DNA of 64,000 bases. It comes from an uncultured Chitinophaga sp. GTDB taxonomy: Bacteria > Bacteroidota > Bacteroidia > Chitinophagales > Chitinophagaceae. Of this stretch, positions 26,618 to 35,794 are shown piece after piece (position 1 is the stretch's first letter; every line of letters starts with the position of its first letter). A program made the translations under genes and the position numbers. The stretch is from the NCBI RefSeq assembly GCF_946479755.1, contig NZ_CAMLHC010000020.1, forward strand, positions 84,072 to 148,071. The letters are read 5' to 3'. The notes under the pieces were generated by a model. It made no database searches. It was not told the DNA's origin and saw nothing but the letters and a program-made list of their open reading frames with translations.

Positions 26618-28105
26618 TTATCTCGGGTTTAATGCGATGCCGGAAGTAGTGGCGGACTGTGGTATCTGGAACAACCATTGGTTATCTCCCGGTTTCAGTT
26701 CCAGCACCTCGCCTTCGCGGGTGGTATGCACCACCGTCATTTTGTAGCGCTGCAGGTCAAACCAGCGCATGCCTTCCTGCAGGTATTCCGCTCTTTTGAA
26801 GTCGAGGATGGTATGTATCAGTCCGTCCTTTTCGTTGCTGATACCGTAGAAGCTCCGGATGGAGGATGTGGTGATCGTGTGAGCAGACGGGTCATAATTG
26901 CGGATACGTTTGCTGGCGAAGAGGTTGAGATCTTTCAGTGTGGCAGCGGTCTTCCCCAGGTGTGCATTGGCTTCCGCCCTGTTGAACAGTATTTCTTCGG
27001 TGGTAAACAGCGGCACCATTACATAAGGCTGACCGATAGTGGCGTTCACGGAAGACTTCACAAAGTATTCCGTCAGCTTGGGCACGAAATAGTTCTGGGA
27101 GCCGGTGTAATAGACCGGGTAAGCCCAGCGTCCGCCGGTGACATTGTACCCGAGGACCTGTACCTGTTTGGCGTAATCCAGGTCATAGCGGTACTGGCCC
27201 ACGCTGCGGCCGTAGAGGGACTGTGTTTCCACGAGTAACAGGTTGGCGTTCTCTTTGGCATTGGCGTAAAGATCGAAGATCTGTTCCGGCGACAGGGCGC
27301 TGTAGGTGGTGTTCCAGCCGCGCATATTACTGGCCACATCATTGTTGGCAAAAGCCATATCGGCATATTGCACCACTTTCGCATAGTCTTTTTTATAGAG
27401 ATAGAACCGGGTGGCGAAGGCATAGGCAGCGCTGCGGTTAAAATGGTAACGCGGCACTTTATAGGTGTCGTCGCTGATCAGCGGCAGGCCTTCCAGCAGG
27501 TCTTTCTCCACCATATCATACACATAGGCCACCGTTTTGCGCTCGTACTGTTTAATCACCACTGTTTCCGGAACGGTCACATAAGGGATGCCCGGATCAT
27601 TCGCTGCGGTGGCCGCGTCATACATCCTGGAGAAGATGTTCACCAGCATAAAATGAGCGTAGGCGCGTGCTACCAGTGCCTCGCCGCGCTGGGTGGTATA
27701 TGCCTTTTTATCGGCTGCTTTCTCACAGGCCTGTAACGCCTGGTTGGCCGCAGCAATGGCTACGTAACAGGCCGTCCAGTAAGCTTCAGGAGAATCCTGT
27801 TCGATGGACTGGATGTCCCGGAAGAAATACGCGTCCTGGTTAGGGCGGCTGATGACGCCGGTACCTTTGTCGGACACGTTGTCTGTCATCGCCTCGCACA
27901 TGGTGACATAGGAGGACTGCGGGTATGCTGTGCCCAACAGCTTAGACACTTTGTCGGGCGTGCTGAGGTCTGTCCAGGTGCTGTCCGGCACCTGCTCGAG
28001 ATACTTGCGACAGCCGCCCAGTGTGAGAAGGCCGACGGTCAGCGCAGCTGTCACAAAGGGTCTTATAAAACGTGTAGTCGAAACAGTTATATATCTCAGT
28101 TCCAT
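26618..28105 (-). CDS. SusD/RagB family lipoprotein
   Basis: 495 residues from ATG 28105; the longer frame (TTG 28126) overlaps susC and has no better signal. Lipoprotein signal GLLTLGGC-RKYLEQVPDS. TPR-like helices and the C-terminal stretch FNRAEANAHLGK, YLQEGMRWFDLQRYK are typical. SusD proteins are surface lipoproteins that cap the SusC channel and bind the substrate. Starts 10 bases after susC. With a metallohydrolase rather than glycoside hydrolases in the operon, the substrate may be a peptide or glycopeptide. Confidence 0.93.
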   Translation of the reverse strand: MELRYITVSTTRFIRPFVTAALTVGLLTLGGCRKYLEQVPDSTWTDLSTPDKVSKLLGTAYPQSSYVTMCEAMTDNVSDKGTGVISRPNQDAYFFRDIQSIEQDSPEAYWTACYVAIAAANQALQACEKAADKKAYTTQRGEALVARAYAHFMLVNIFSRMYDAATAANDPGIPYVTVPETVVIKQYERKTVAYVYDMVEKDLLEGLPLISDDTYKVPRYHFNRSAAYAFATRFYLYKKDYAKVVQYADMAFANNDVASNMRGWNTTYSALSPEQIFDLYANAKENANLLLVETQSLYGRSVGQYRYDLDYAKQVQVLGYNVTGGRWAYPVYYTGSQNYFVPKLTEYFVKSSVNATIGQPYVMVPLFTTEEILFNRAEANAHLGKTAATLKDLNLFASKRIRNYDPSAHTITTSSIRSFYGISNEKDGLIHTILDFKRAEYLQEGMRWFDLQRYKMTVVHTTREGEVLELKPGDNQWLFQIPQSATTSGIALNPR

Positions 28106-28115
28106 AGGTCCATTT

Positions 28116-31100
28116 TTAAATACCAACTTTTATTGACAGGGTGAATTGCTTCTGAATAGGCTGGGCCACGCCGCCGGAGTTGAAAAATTCCGGGTCCTGG
28201 CCATGCAGCTTTTTATCGGCATAGATGAGCCAGGGGTTGATAGCGGCGCCGCTCACCGACATGCTGTTGAAACCAACACGGCGGATGAGGGAAACGGGCA
28301 GCTGATAAGTCAGTGATACGGTTTTCAACCGGATAAAATCGCCTTTAGCCACCCGTTCAGTGGAATAGTTGTAGTTGTTGTACGGATAAGCACCGCGGAT
28401 CAGCGTCTGTTCATAGGCATCGAGGATAGAAGGTACACGGGTGGTCCCTTCATCTCCCGGCATTACCCAGCGGTCATAAAACTCTTTGGGCATGGCGTCC
28501 AGGTCGGAATACGCGGTTTTAAAAGCCGGGTACAACCTGATTTTGTTTCCCCATTGATAGGTAAAGAAAACATTCAGTGAAAGGGCTTTATAGCGGAAAG
28601 TATTGGAGAAACCGCCGGTCACCGGCGGATCTACAGGTCCTTCATATACCAGCTGCGCAGTTTTAAGGTCCTGCAGGTTTACATCGGGACTTACCACGCC
28701 ATCCTGGTTGATGAAGGAGGGCATGCCTGTTTTCGGAGAAAGGCCTTTGTACTGTAAGGAAAACAGGCTATGCACCGGGTATCCTTCTTTGTTGCCGCCT
28801 TCGGCTACTACCAGGTCAAAAATGGCCGGGATGTTCTTGGCATTGGTGATCTTGTTGGTGTTGTAACCGAAGGTGATATTGGCTTTCCAACCCCAGTCCT
28901 TTTTACGTACCACATCCCCTCCTATCAGCAATTCCACTCCTTTGGAAGTCATATCAGCATAGTTGGCTGCTTTATACATTTCGCCACCTATGCCGGATGT
29001 TTTGATAATACTGATCAGGTCGAAGCTCTTGCGGGTGTAAAGGTCGAGTGAGATATTAAGCCGGTTGTTAAAAAATCCGCCGTCCAGTCCGAGGTTGGTG
29101 GTATAGAGCTTTTCCCAGGTGAGATCATCATTTTGCAGATGCGCGAGGGCGATCACCGATTCCACTTCATTGAGATGCGGCCTGCGGGTGTTGATGGTCT
29201 GGAAAACGATGTTGGAATTGGTAGCAGGTCCCATGCTGGCGGTGAGGCCGTAGCTGGCGCGCAGCGTAAGATAATTGAGCCAGTTTACTTTTTGCAGGAA
29301 AGGTTCCTGCTCCATGTTCCACGAACCGGCTACGCTCCAGGTAGGCAACCATCGTGCTTTGCGGGACTGTCCCAGCCTGTTGGAGCCGTCATAACGGCCG
29401 GTAGCGGTAAGGTTATATTTATTGTTGTAGGCATAGGTACCGGAAGCATAAAAAGCCGCGAAGCGGTCATAGTCACGGCCCATACCGTAGTACGGAAAAT
29501 TGGACTCGATGGTCTGCTTGAGGATACGGTAATCTACGAACGGTGTTCCGCCGTTTTCATACTGGTAGCCGTAGCCCGTGTTGGACGCATTCTGCCGGTC
29601 GGCATATTTCACCTGTTGCCCTACCAGCAGGTTGACGTGATGCTTCTGTGCGAACGTGTCGGCGTAGGTAAGGCCGTTACGGAAGTCGAAGTTCATCAGC
29701 TGGTCTTCCGTGCGGTTGTAGAAACCGCCGGCGGGCAGCACGATAACAGGTTGAGCGTCCGGATCGTCGGGATTGCGGTAGAGGAATTTATTGTTCCGTG
29801 CGATAGTAGCGTTACCGGCGGCGCGGTACGCGTTGGCCATGTTGGCGTTCTCCGTGATCTGATGTTCGCGGGAAGATTTTACGTACCGGATGGCGCCCGT
29901 GAATTCGTAACGGATATTACGGGTGAGCCTCCAGCCGAGATCCCCCTGGAGGCGCAGGTCCATCATGTTCAGGTTGAGGGAGTTGTTGCGCAGCTCATTG
30001 ATGATGTTGAACGGCGCAAAGTTCCTCCGGAAATACTCAAGGTGACCGTTCTGGTCATAGGCGGTGAGGGTGCGGCTGGTGTTGAGCGAGTAGCTGAACG
30101 GGTTGATGTCGAAGTCGCGGTCATACTGTCCTTCCACCGGATTACTGCTACGGGTTAGTGCTCCCGGCGCTTTTTGCTGACGCACCGATGCCAAAGCGGA
30201 GAAACCGGCTGTCAGCCGGTCAGAGAATTTATAGGTATTACGGTAATTGAGGGTGTAGCGGTTCACTTTATCGGCCAGCGTCCAGCCATTGTCACTGTAG
30301 AAGCTAGTGGAGAAATAGGACTGCGATTTATCGGTACCGGAAGAGATGCTGAGCGAGTGTTCCTGCACGAAGTTGTTGCGGAACAGCAGGCCAAACCAGT
30401 CGGTATTAGCGTTGGCGTAGCGCAGCAGGAAGGCTTTCATGGCGGCAGGATCGTTCTGTACGGGGAAATTGCCGTCGCCGTCCGCATCCAGTGATTCGTA
30501 GAGTTTACCGAAAACGCCGATATCACCACGGGAAAGGATATCCGAAGTGAGGATGCCTTTACGTTCCAGCTCCGCCAGCACAGACATTTGCTGGCCGGAG
30601 TTCATGATGTTAAAGTTGTTGTAGTTCGGTTTCAGCTGGGTGCTGAAGTTGCCGCTATAGGCGATAACGGGTTTGCCTGCACGTCCTTTTTTGGTGGTGA
30701 TCACCACGACGCCGTTCATGGCGCGGGCGCCGTATAAGGCGGTAGCGGCGGCATCTTTCAGGATATCGAAACTTTCAATGTCGTTGGCATTGAGGCCGGC
30801 CACGGCAGAACCGAGTAAGGTGGTGGGGTCTCCGCTGGACAGCTGGTCGTTGGAGATGTTCACCACATCTTCCAGCACCACGCCGTCAACCACCCAGAGT
30901 GGTTTGTTGTCACCGTTGATGGAGGTGGCGCCGCGTACTCTTACTTTCGGCGCGGTGCCGAAGGTGCCCGATACGTTCTGTATGGCTACGCCGGCCACGC
31001 GGCCTTCGAGCATGCGGCTGACATCCGTTACCCCGTCGATTTTCACATCGTCGCCTTTGAGGCGGGTAGCGGCACCGGAGAATTTACTTTTATCGATGCT

Positions 31101-31760
31101 TTGAAAGCCTGTCACCACCACTTCCTGGAGGCGGGTGGGTTTTTCTTTCATGACGATGGTGAGGCTTCCGTTTTTGAATTCGCCGGAGTGTACTTCTTCC
31201 ATTTTATAGCCGGTGAAGTTGAACACCAGGATGGCGTCGCCGGGCACCCGGCGGATTTCAAATTCGCCTTTGGCATTAGTGGTAGTACCCCTGGAGGAGC
31301 CTTTCAGGATGATAGTCACACCGGGCAACGGCTCTTTTTTCTCAGAGGTAACGATGCCTTTTACGTCCGTGAAGCGCGGCGTTACCTGTCGTGTAGTGCT
31401 GACAGTAGCGAGGGCTGTCACTTTCCGGGTGGCATCGTGTTTAATAACGATACGGTCGTAGATAACGCTATAGGACAGGGCGTAGGGCGTTAAGATCTTG
31501 TGCAGCAGATCGCCGACTTTTTCATTGCGGGCGGAGATGCTGATTTTGTTGGCATTCAGCACTTCGCTGCCTACGTATACAAAGGATACTTCTGCGAGGT
31601 TGCTGATTTTCTCCAGTGCATCTTTCAGTACAACATCGTGCAGGTGGAGGGTTATTTTTTTGTCGAGCGCATCCTGGAGATCCACGGCGCCCGCCTGCAG
31701 GTGGAACAGCGACAGGAAGAGCGTCAGACAACAAATGTAGTATCGGGTTTTACTATGCAT
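28116..31760 (-). CDS. SusC/RagA TonB-dependent transporter with STN signalling domain
   Basis: 1214 residues. Signal peptide (LSLFHLQAGA), STN domain about 27-110 (LQDALDKKITLHLHDVV, IYDRIVIK), CarboxypepD_reg-like domain about 133-215 (DVKGIVTSEKKEPLPGVTII), then plug (VVVTGFQSIDKSKFSGAA, GATSINGDNKPLWVVDGVV) and beta-barrel ending in QKQFTLSIKVGI. The STN domain means it can signal through the FecR encoded upstream to the ECF sigma factor. The 417-base gap before it suggests its own promoter. Confidence 0.95.
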   Translation of the reverse strand: MHSKTRYYICCLTLFLSLFHLQAGAVDLQDALDKKITLHLHDVVLKDALEKISNLAEVSFVYVGSEVLNANKISISARNEKVGDLLHKILTPYALSYSVIYDRIVIKHDATRKVTALATVSTTRQVTPRFTDVKGIVTSEKKEPLPGVTIILKGSSRGTTTNAKGEFEIRRVPGDAILVFNFTGYKMEEVHSGEFKNGSLTIVMKEKPTRLQEVVVTGFQSIDKSKFSGAATRLKGDDVKIDGVTDVSRMLEGRVAGVAIQNVSGTFGTAPKVRVRGATSINGDNKPLWVVDGVVLEDVVNISNDQLSSGDPTTLLGSAVAGLNANDIESFDILKDAAATALYGARAMNGVVVITTKKGRAGKPVIAYSGNFSTQLKPNYNNFNIMNSGQQMSVLAELERKGILTSDILSRGDIGVFGKLYESLDADGDGNFPVQNDPAAMKAFLLRYANANTDWFGLLFRNNFVQEHSLSISSGTDKSQSYFSTSFYSDNGWTLADKVNRYTLNYRNTYKFSDRLTAGFSALASVRQQKAPGALTRSSNPVEGQYDRDFDINPFSYSLNTSRTLTAYDQNGHLEYFRRNFAPFNIINELRNNSLNLNMMDLRLQGDLGWRLTRNIRYEFTGAIRYVKSSREHQITENANMANAYRAAGNATIARNNKFLYRNPDDPDAQPVIVLPAGGFYNRTEDQLMNFDFRNGLTYADTFAQKHHVNLLVGQQVKYADRQNASNTGYGYQYENGGTPFVDYRILKQTIESNFPYYGMGRDYDRFAAFYASGTYAYNNKYNLTATGRYDGSNRLGQSRKARWLPTWSVAGSWNMEQEPFLQKVNWLNYLTLRASYGLTASMGPATNSNIVFQTINTRRPHLNEVESVIALAHLQNDDLTWEKLYTTNLGLDGGFFNNRLNISLDLYTRKSFDLISIIKTSGIGGEMYKAANYADMTSKGVELLIGGDVVRKKDWGWKANITFGYNTNKITNAKNIPAIFDLVVAEGGNKEGYPVHSLFSLQYKGLSPKTGMPSFINQDGVVSPDVNLQDLKTAQLVYEGPVDPPVTGGFSNTFRYKALSLNVFFTYQWGNKIRLYPAFKTAYSDLDAMPKEFYDRWVMPGDEGTTRVPSILDAYEQTLIRGAYPYNNYNYSTERVAKGDFIRLKTVSLTYQLPVSLIRRVGFNSMSVSGAAINPWLIYADKKLHGQDPEFFNSGGVAQPIQKQFTLSIKVGI

Positions 31761-32177
31761 ATTGAATAAATGTTTGTTTCATTCCGGGTAATAGGAATCC
31801 CTATCCGGCTTTGCTGGAAAACCGGGCAATAAAGGGCCTTCTGCTGTGCAGTTTATTTTTTAGTGTCTATAAGACAATTATTATTAACCGGACGAGAAAG
31901 AAGCGATATGATTCATAATAGCAATTTAGTTTGGTTGTGAAATGAAAAAATATCGGGAATGTATTGGCAATAGGGGCCCTGTTGAAAGAATACAGGCGTA
32001 TTCCTTCAATGGCAGATAACCAGGGATGAGAACCATTTCCAGGCTAAAAGTTACACAGGATAGCTTACCAGCAATACAACTTTTATTTCTCTAAGTAAGT
32101 CAGGTCTTCAGCTACAAAACAAGTATTCCATCTTGCATTTGATTTTGGTTAACGGTATTTTCTTCTTTAATCGGTTA
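31761..32177. other. Long gap between fecR and susC
   Basis: 417 bases with no credible ORF. Probable site of the sigma-dependent susC promoter. The 13-mer AATAGGAATCCCT at 31790-31802 (30 bases before the susC start) recurs with one change in the equivalent gap of the last system (62776-62788). An inverted pair TTGAAAGAATACAGGCGTATTCCTTCAA near 31984-32011 could form a stem. No full TAnnTTTG box was found on the minus strand. Confidence 0.5.
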
Positions 32178-33176
32178 TTAGTGGCAATTGCCATCAACTA
32201 TAACATATCCGTTTCCGTTAGCATCCTTTTTAATGCTGGCGTTCAAGGTCACGGCAATGATTGTGAGTGTTTCCTGCAGGTCATCGGTGGTGTTGAAATC
32301 GCCAAAGAAGCTACAGTGTTCCATTTTTTTGTCGGCGCTGACCGGCACGTTATAAAAGCGTTGCAGGTCGTTGAGCACTGCGGACAATGGCTGTCCCTTA
32401 TAGGTAAATTTTCCGCTCTGTTTCTGCCGGAAAAAGCGTGCATCGTCTGTCGCGTCTATCAGTTCCAGTCCCCGGGAAGCGGCGTGGTAAACTGCGCTCT
32501 TGTTGGCACTGAGCACCAGTTGATGCTGCGGGCTGGTTTCACCGGTACGGGTATTTACCTGTACGCTGCCGGATACCACTACCACTTTTGCGACACCATT
32601 GTTACGGGCTTCCATGTTGAAAGAAGTGCCCAGTACGGTGGTGTTGATCAGGGCTGAGGATATCACAAACGGATGTTTACTGTTCTGTTTTACGTCGAAG
32701 AAGGCCTCACCGTTGAGTTGCAGCGTTCTGTTTTTTTTTCCGAAGTTTTCGGGATAGGTGATGCTGGAACTTTTTTCCAGGTATACCATAGATCCGTCGG
32801 GCAATGTCACTGTTTTATGTTGGTTGCCGCTGCTCATCACCAGTTGTTTCACCTGCTGGCGTACCAGCAGGTACCAGGATGCGCCGGCGAGCAGTACTAC
32901 GGCAGCTGCGGCTGCTATTTTCCTTCCGTACAGGGCGAAGATGCCTGGCTGCGAAATGCCTGCACGGCGATGTATTTTTTTCAGCAGTTGCGCTGATAAC
33001 CGTTCGTCCAGCAAATTTTTTATTTCCGGGCCTTCCGCCTGAAAGTACTCTTTGGCTACCGCTTCCAGGTCAGACAGATCGTTTTCTTCCAGGTACTGTA
33101 GCATCCATTCCTGCTCTGTGGCAGACCAGTTCTCCGTATGTAGCAGTTGTCTGAGGTATTCCTTTCTGTTGTGCAC
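32178..33176 (-). CDS. FecR-family anti-sigma/transmembrane signal protein
   Basis: 332 residues from GTG 33176; an in-frame TAA stands 12 bases upstream and no ATG fits, so GTG is the likely start. Cytoplasmic N-terminus to about 84, one membrane segment (IAAAAAVVLLAGASWYLLV), FecR domain about 110-210 (TVTLPDGSMVYLEKSSSITY, GEAFFDVKQN) and a C-terminal DUF4974/STN-like part. FecR proteins sense the TonB receptor signal in the periplasm and control the ECF factor. Encoded 105 bases after its sigma gene and upstream of an STN-bearing SusC. Confidence 0.92.
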   Translation of the reverse strand: MHNRKEYLRQLLHTENWSATEQEWMLQYLEENDLSDLEAVAKEYFQAEGPEIKNLLDERLSAQLLKKIHRRAGISQPGIFALYGRKIAAAAAVVLLAGASWYLLVRQQVKQLVMSSGNQHKTVTLPDGSMVYLEKSSSITYPENFGKKNRTLQLNGEAFFDVKQNSKHPFVISSALINTTVLGTSFNMEARNNGVAKVVVVSGSVQVNTRTGETSPQHQLVLSANKSAVYHAASRGLELIDATDDARFFRQKQSGKFTYKGQPLSAVLNDLQRFYNVPVSADKKMEHCSFFGDFNTTDDLQETLTIIAVTLNASIKKDANGNGYVIVDGNCH

Positions 33177-33281
33177 TATCGTGACGGTTTAATTTAAATA
33201 CGCAGGTTGATAAAAAGTGGGTGGGTAATTCCCACAGAAAAAACATATTTATTTTATCCTAATTCATTTCTTATCAGAAAC

Positions 33282-33881
33282 TTAATTGGAAGCGTTGTGA
33301 CAGGTAAAGAAAAGAAGGAAAAGAACGATGTATTTATGGTCACCGTTACGGAGCATATAGTCATTTAATTTGACCATAGCGGCTGAGAGATGTTCTTTAA
33401 CGGTATTACGGGAAATATTGAGCTCGCTGGCCACTTCGTCATAGGTCTTGCCTTCCAGCTTACAGCGGGTAACAATCGTCCTTTTTTTGGGAGATAACTG
33501 CGCGATGGCCTGCTCCAGCAGGCTGTACTGTTCTTCGTCCATGTTTTTCCGGTCAATCATCATATGGTCTTCCGGTCCGAGGTCCAGCAGGTTTTTATGC
33601 AGCGCCTGCTCTTTGAGTTTTTTGCGCACCCAGCTGACCGACAGGTTAAAGCTGATGACAAACAGCCAGCCGCCGACCGACTGCTCCGCCTGTATCTCCA
33701 AACGTTTCTCCCACAACCTGGCAAACACTTCCTGTAAGATGTCTTCCGCAACGGCTACATCTTTTACAAACTTGAGGATATTGCGGTATACGGCCTGATG
33801 ATAATTCCCATATAGGCTGTCAAAAGCGCTCACGTCGTTGTTCCGGAGCCGTAAAACCAATTCAGCATCTGTTATGTTCAT
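33282..33881 (-). CDS. ECF sigma factor, FecI type
   Basis: 199 residues. Region 2 about 10-85 (DAELVLRLRNNDVSAFDSLY, AEDILQEVFARLWEKR), region 4 about 120-180 (AQLSPKKRTIVTRCKLEGKT, then the HTH VASELNISRNTVKEHLSAAM). First gene of the sigma-FecR-SusC-SusD set read right to left. The C-terminus ends in a hydrophobic tail (YIVLFLLFFTC), a feature often seen in Bacteroidota FecI-type factors. The upstream region to 34000 is very A+T rich, with a 7-of-8 match to the -7 box on the minus strand near 33985-33992. Confidence 0.93.
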   Translation of the reverse strand: MNITDAELVLRLRNNDVSAFDSLYGNYHQAVYRNILKFVKDVAVAEDILQEVFARLWEKRLEIQAEQSVGGWLFVISFNLSVSWVRKKLKEQALHKNLLDLGPEDHMMIDRKNMDEEQYSLLEQAIAQLSPKKRTIVTRCKLEGKTYDEVASELNISRNTVKEHLSAAMVKLNDYMLRNGDHKYIVLFLLFFTCHNASN

Positions 33882-34123
33882 ATCTTTTCTTTTATATAAA
33901 TCATACCGTGGAATACAATTTATATGGCTAAGAAAAAGCCAGGTTTCTCATACAATGGCCATTCATTCGACCGTATAAATTAGTAACAAATATTATTATT
34001 TAATAATTAAATTCGTATTAGTTATAATTATAAATTATTATATACGTAGTTAGAATTAATAGCAAAAATCGTTGCGAAAATACGGCGTGTCTTTTGGGGG
34101 GTTAACGGTATAAACTATCCGAT

Positions 34124-34423
34124 ATGACTATGCAACACACACCCATAGGCCCCCTGCGCGAAGATGATATTCAGCCGGACGAAGTCATCAACCATCAACA
34201 GGAACCCGTACCGCAGCGGGGCAACCAGGATGAGCAATCACGCAGTACAGACGCTTCTGAAGATATGCTGAACGAAGAAGAAGACGATCTGGAAATCGAT
34301 GAATTAATGGAGGAAGAAGACAGAAGAGATGCTGCAGCAGAGGAGGCGGAAAAGCAGCAGGAACAGGAAGAAGAGGAGGAAAAGGAGATCACCGATGAAG
34401 CGACGCAATTGAAGCTTTACTGA
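34124..34423 (+). CDS. Small, very acidic protein of unknown function
   Basis: 99 residues, no signal peptide or membrane segment. From about residue 45 onward it is mostly Glu and Asp (NEEEDDLEIDELMEEEDRR, QEQEEEEEKEI), with predicted helical, possibly coiled-coil and largely disordered character. I recognise no domain. It is one of the few plus-strand genes and stands alone between the divergent sigma gene and the convergent GH105 gene. The biased composition could be misleading for gene calling, but the complete frame and a convergent hairpin after it support it. Charge suggests a binding partner for basic proteins; that is a guess. Confidence 0.6.
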   Translation: MTMQHTPIGPLREDDIQPDEVINHQQEPVPQRGNQDEQSRSTDASEDMLNEEEDDLEIDELMEEEDRRDAAAEEAEKQQEQEEEEEKEITDEATQLKLY

Positions 34424-34442
34424 TGTTGATATGTAGTGATGC

Positions 34443-34470
34443 AGCGGACCTCCTTTCCGGGAAGCCCGCT
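34443..34470. terminator. Hairpin between convergent genes
   Basis: 11-base arms (AGCGGACCTCC / GGAAGCCCGCT), with two G-T wobbles when read on the minus strand, around a 6-base loop. It lies between the ends of the acidic ORF and the GH105 gene. No T-run follows, so it is only a possible terminator. Confidence 0.35.
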
Positions 34471-34484
34471 ACCTCATCAGTGTA

Positions 34485-35624
34485 TTATTTTCTCAGTAAT
34501 GCCGTGGCACACCATAATACCGGCGCCTGTCCGTGCATGTCACCGGTAATACGGCCGCGGTCGAGATAATACTGCCGGTTATTCTTTTTATTGGTGCCTT
34601 CGCAGACTTCCCGTACATCCGCATTATCGTCGATATACTTCACCAGCGCCAGCCAGGCTTTGCGCGCCGCAGGGCCGTAGGTGGCCGCATCCAGCCAGCC
34701 GTTCTTCACACCGGTGATCATGGCAAAGGTAAACATGCCCGTCGCGGACGTCTCCGGCCATGCTTCCGGATCATCGATCAACTGCCGCCACATGCCATCA
34801 GGGGCCTGGTACTTCAGCAGAGACGCCATCATGATTTTGTATCCTTTCATAATACGTTCGCGGTCGGGATTGTCGCGTGACAAGGAACGCAGTAATTCGC
34901 TCATGCCTGCCGCCATCCAGCCGTCGCCGCGGCCCCAGAAATAAGGCACGTCCGGCGCATGGTAAAAGAGGCCGTTGGGCTGCTGTAAGGAATCCAGATA
35001 AACGACCATCTCCTTTGCAGCGCGGTCAATGTACGCCTTATCGCCGGTAGCGCGGTAAGCCTGCGACTGCACAGCGGTGATCATAAACATATCATCAATC
35101 CACATACGCGTTTGCCAGGTCAGCCCACGGTCGGCATATCCCTGAGATTCCGGCTTCACATGCGGTCCTTCCGGTGTACCCCACTGTTTGTCTGCAATGG
35201 CTTTTCCCATGTCCAGGTAACGTTTGTCTTTTGTCTGCAGATACAGCTCCAGCGGCACCGCCCCGAAAACGGTATGGTCCACATGGTCTGCGGCCGGTAC
35301 CAGCGAAGCTTCCGTGGTAAAGAATGGCTCAAAACGCTGTGCCAGATTGCCTGCCAGCGCCTTATCACCGCTCTCTTGTGCAAACGTTAGCGCTCCATAC
35401 CACGCGCAAACTTCCGGATAGGTGATTTTCTTCGGCGGCGTGGGTTTTCCGAAGTTGGGATGCGGCGAAGCAACGAAACGTTCCGCCACTCTTTTACCGA
35501 TTTCTTTCGGTGTACTTCCCTTCGGAAAATGCGTCAGGTCCGCAGCGGCGGATTTTTTCTGTGCTGTAGCCATTTCTGTGTTGATCACCAGCAGTGTCAA
35601 CAGGCCTGCCATCATTGCTTTCAT
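34485..35624 (-). CDS. GH105 unsaturated rhamnogalacturonyl hydrolase (YteR/RhiN type)
   Basis: 379 residues from ATG 35624 (a TTG 21 bases upstream is less likely; ATG 35615 is possible). Signal peptide MKAMMAGLLTLLVINTEMATAQ. The glycoside hydrolase 88/105 (alpha/alpha) barrel is recognised by RMWIDDMFMITAVQSQ, with the expected catalytic Asp, and by PYFWGRGDGWMAAGMSELL, SATGMFTFAM and GPAARKAWLAL. The family removes the unsaturated galacturonyl end from rhamnogalacturonan oligosaccharides made by lyases, releasing a rhamnose-ended product. Downstream of a SusCD set and in the same window as rhaD/rhaT, which fits this substrate. Probably a separate or read-through unit, since a hairpin lies upstream at 35766. 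Confidence 0.88.
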   Translation of the reverse strand: MKAMMAGLLTLLVINTEMATAQKKSAAADLTHFPKGSTPKEIGKRVAERFVASPHPNFGKPTPPKKITYPEVCAWYGALTFAQESGDKALAGNLAQRFEPFFTTEASLVPAADHVDHTVFGAVPLELYLQTKDKRYLDMGKAIADKQWGTPEGPHVKPESQGYADRGLTWQTRMWIDDMFMITAVQSQAYRATGDKAYIDRAAKEMVVYLDSLQQPNGLFYHAPDVPYFWGRGDGWMAAGMSELLRSLSRDNPDRERIMKGYKIMMASLLKYQAPDGMWRQLIDDPEAWPETSATGMFTFAMITGVKNGWLDAATYGPAARKAWLALVKYIDDNADVREVCEGTNKKNNRQYYLDRGRITGDMHGQAPVLWCATALLRK

Positions 35625-35765
35625 ATAGTGGATTGTTTTTCGCAAGTATCAGTGATGTATTTTTCTAACGGGAAAAACTATACGACGGTTTCCGTCAGCA
35701 TGGTCTTCCAAAATACACATTTCCGGTCATATTTTTTTTGTTGTAAAACCCTGCAAAACCCATAA

Positions 35766-35787
35766 CCCCAGGGCTCACGCCCCGGGA
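35766..35787 (-). terminator. Hairpin after the DUF4998 gene
   Basis: Nearly perfect 8-9 base G+C-rich stem (CCCCAGGGC / GCCCCGGG) around TCAC, with a G-T wobble on the minus strand. It begins 8 bases beyond the DUF4998 stop and is followed by T-rich sequence (GGGTTTTGCAGGGTTTTAC). Likely partial or full end of the SusCD operon before GH105. Confidence 0.5.
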
Positions 35788-35794
35788 TTCGTCT

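Noticed and set aside
35684..35696. Small palindrome GACGG-TTT-CCGTC upstream of GH105 as operator
   Set aside because: Only 5-base arms and a single copy; could be chance. The LacI-like sites are much stronger.
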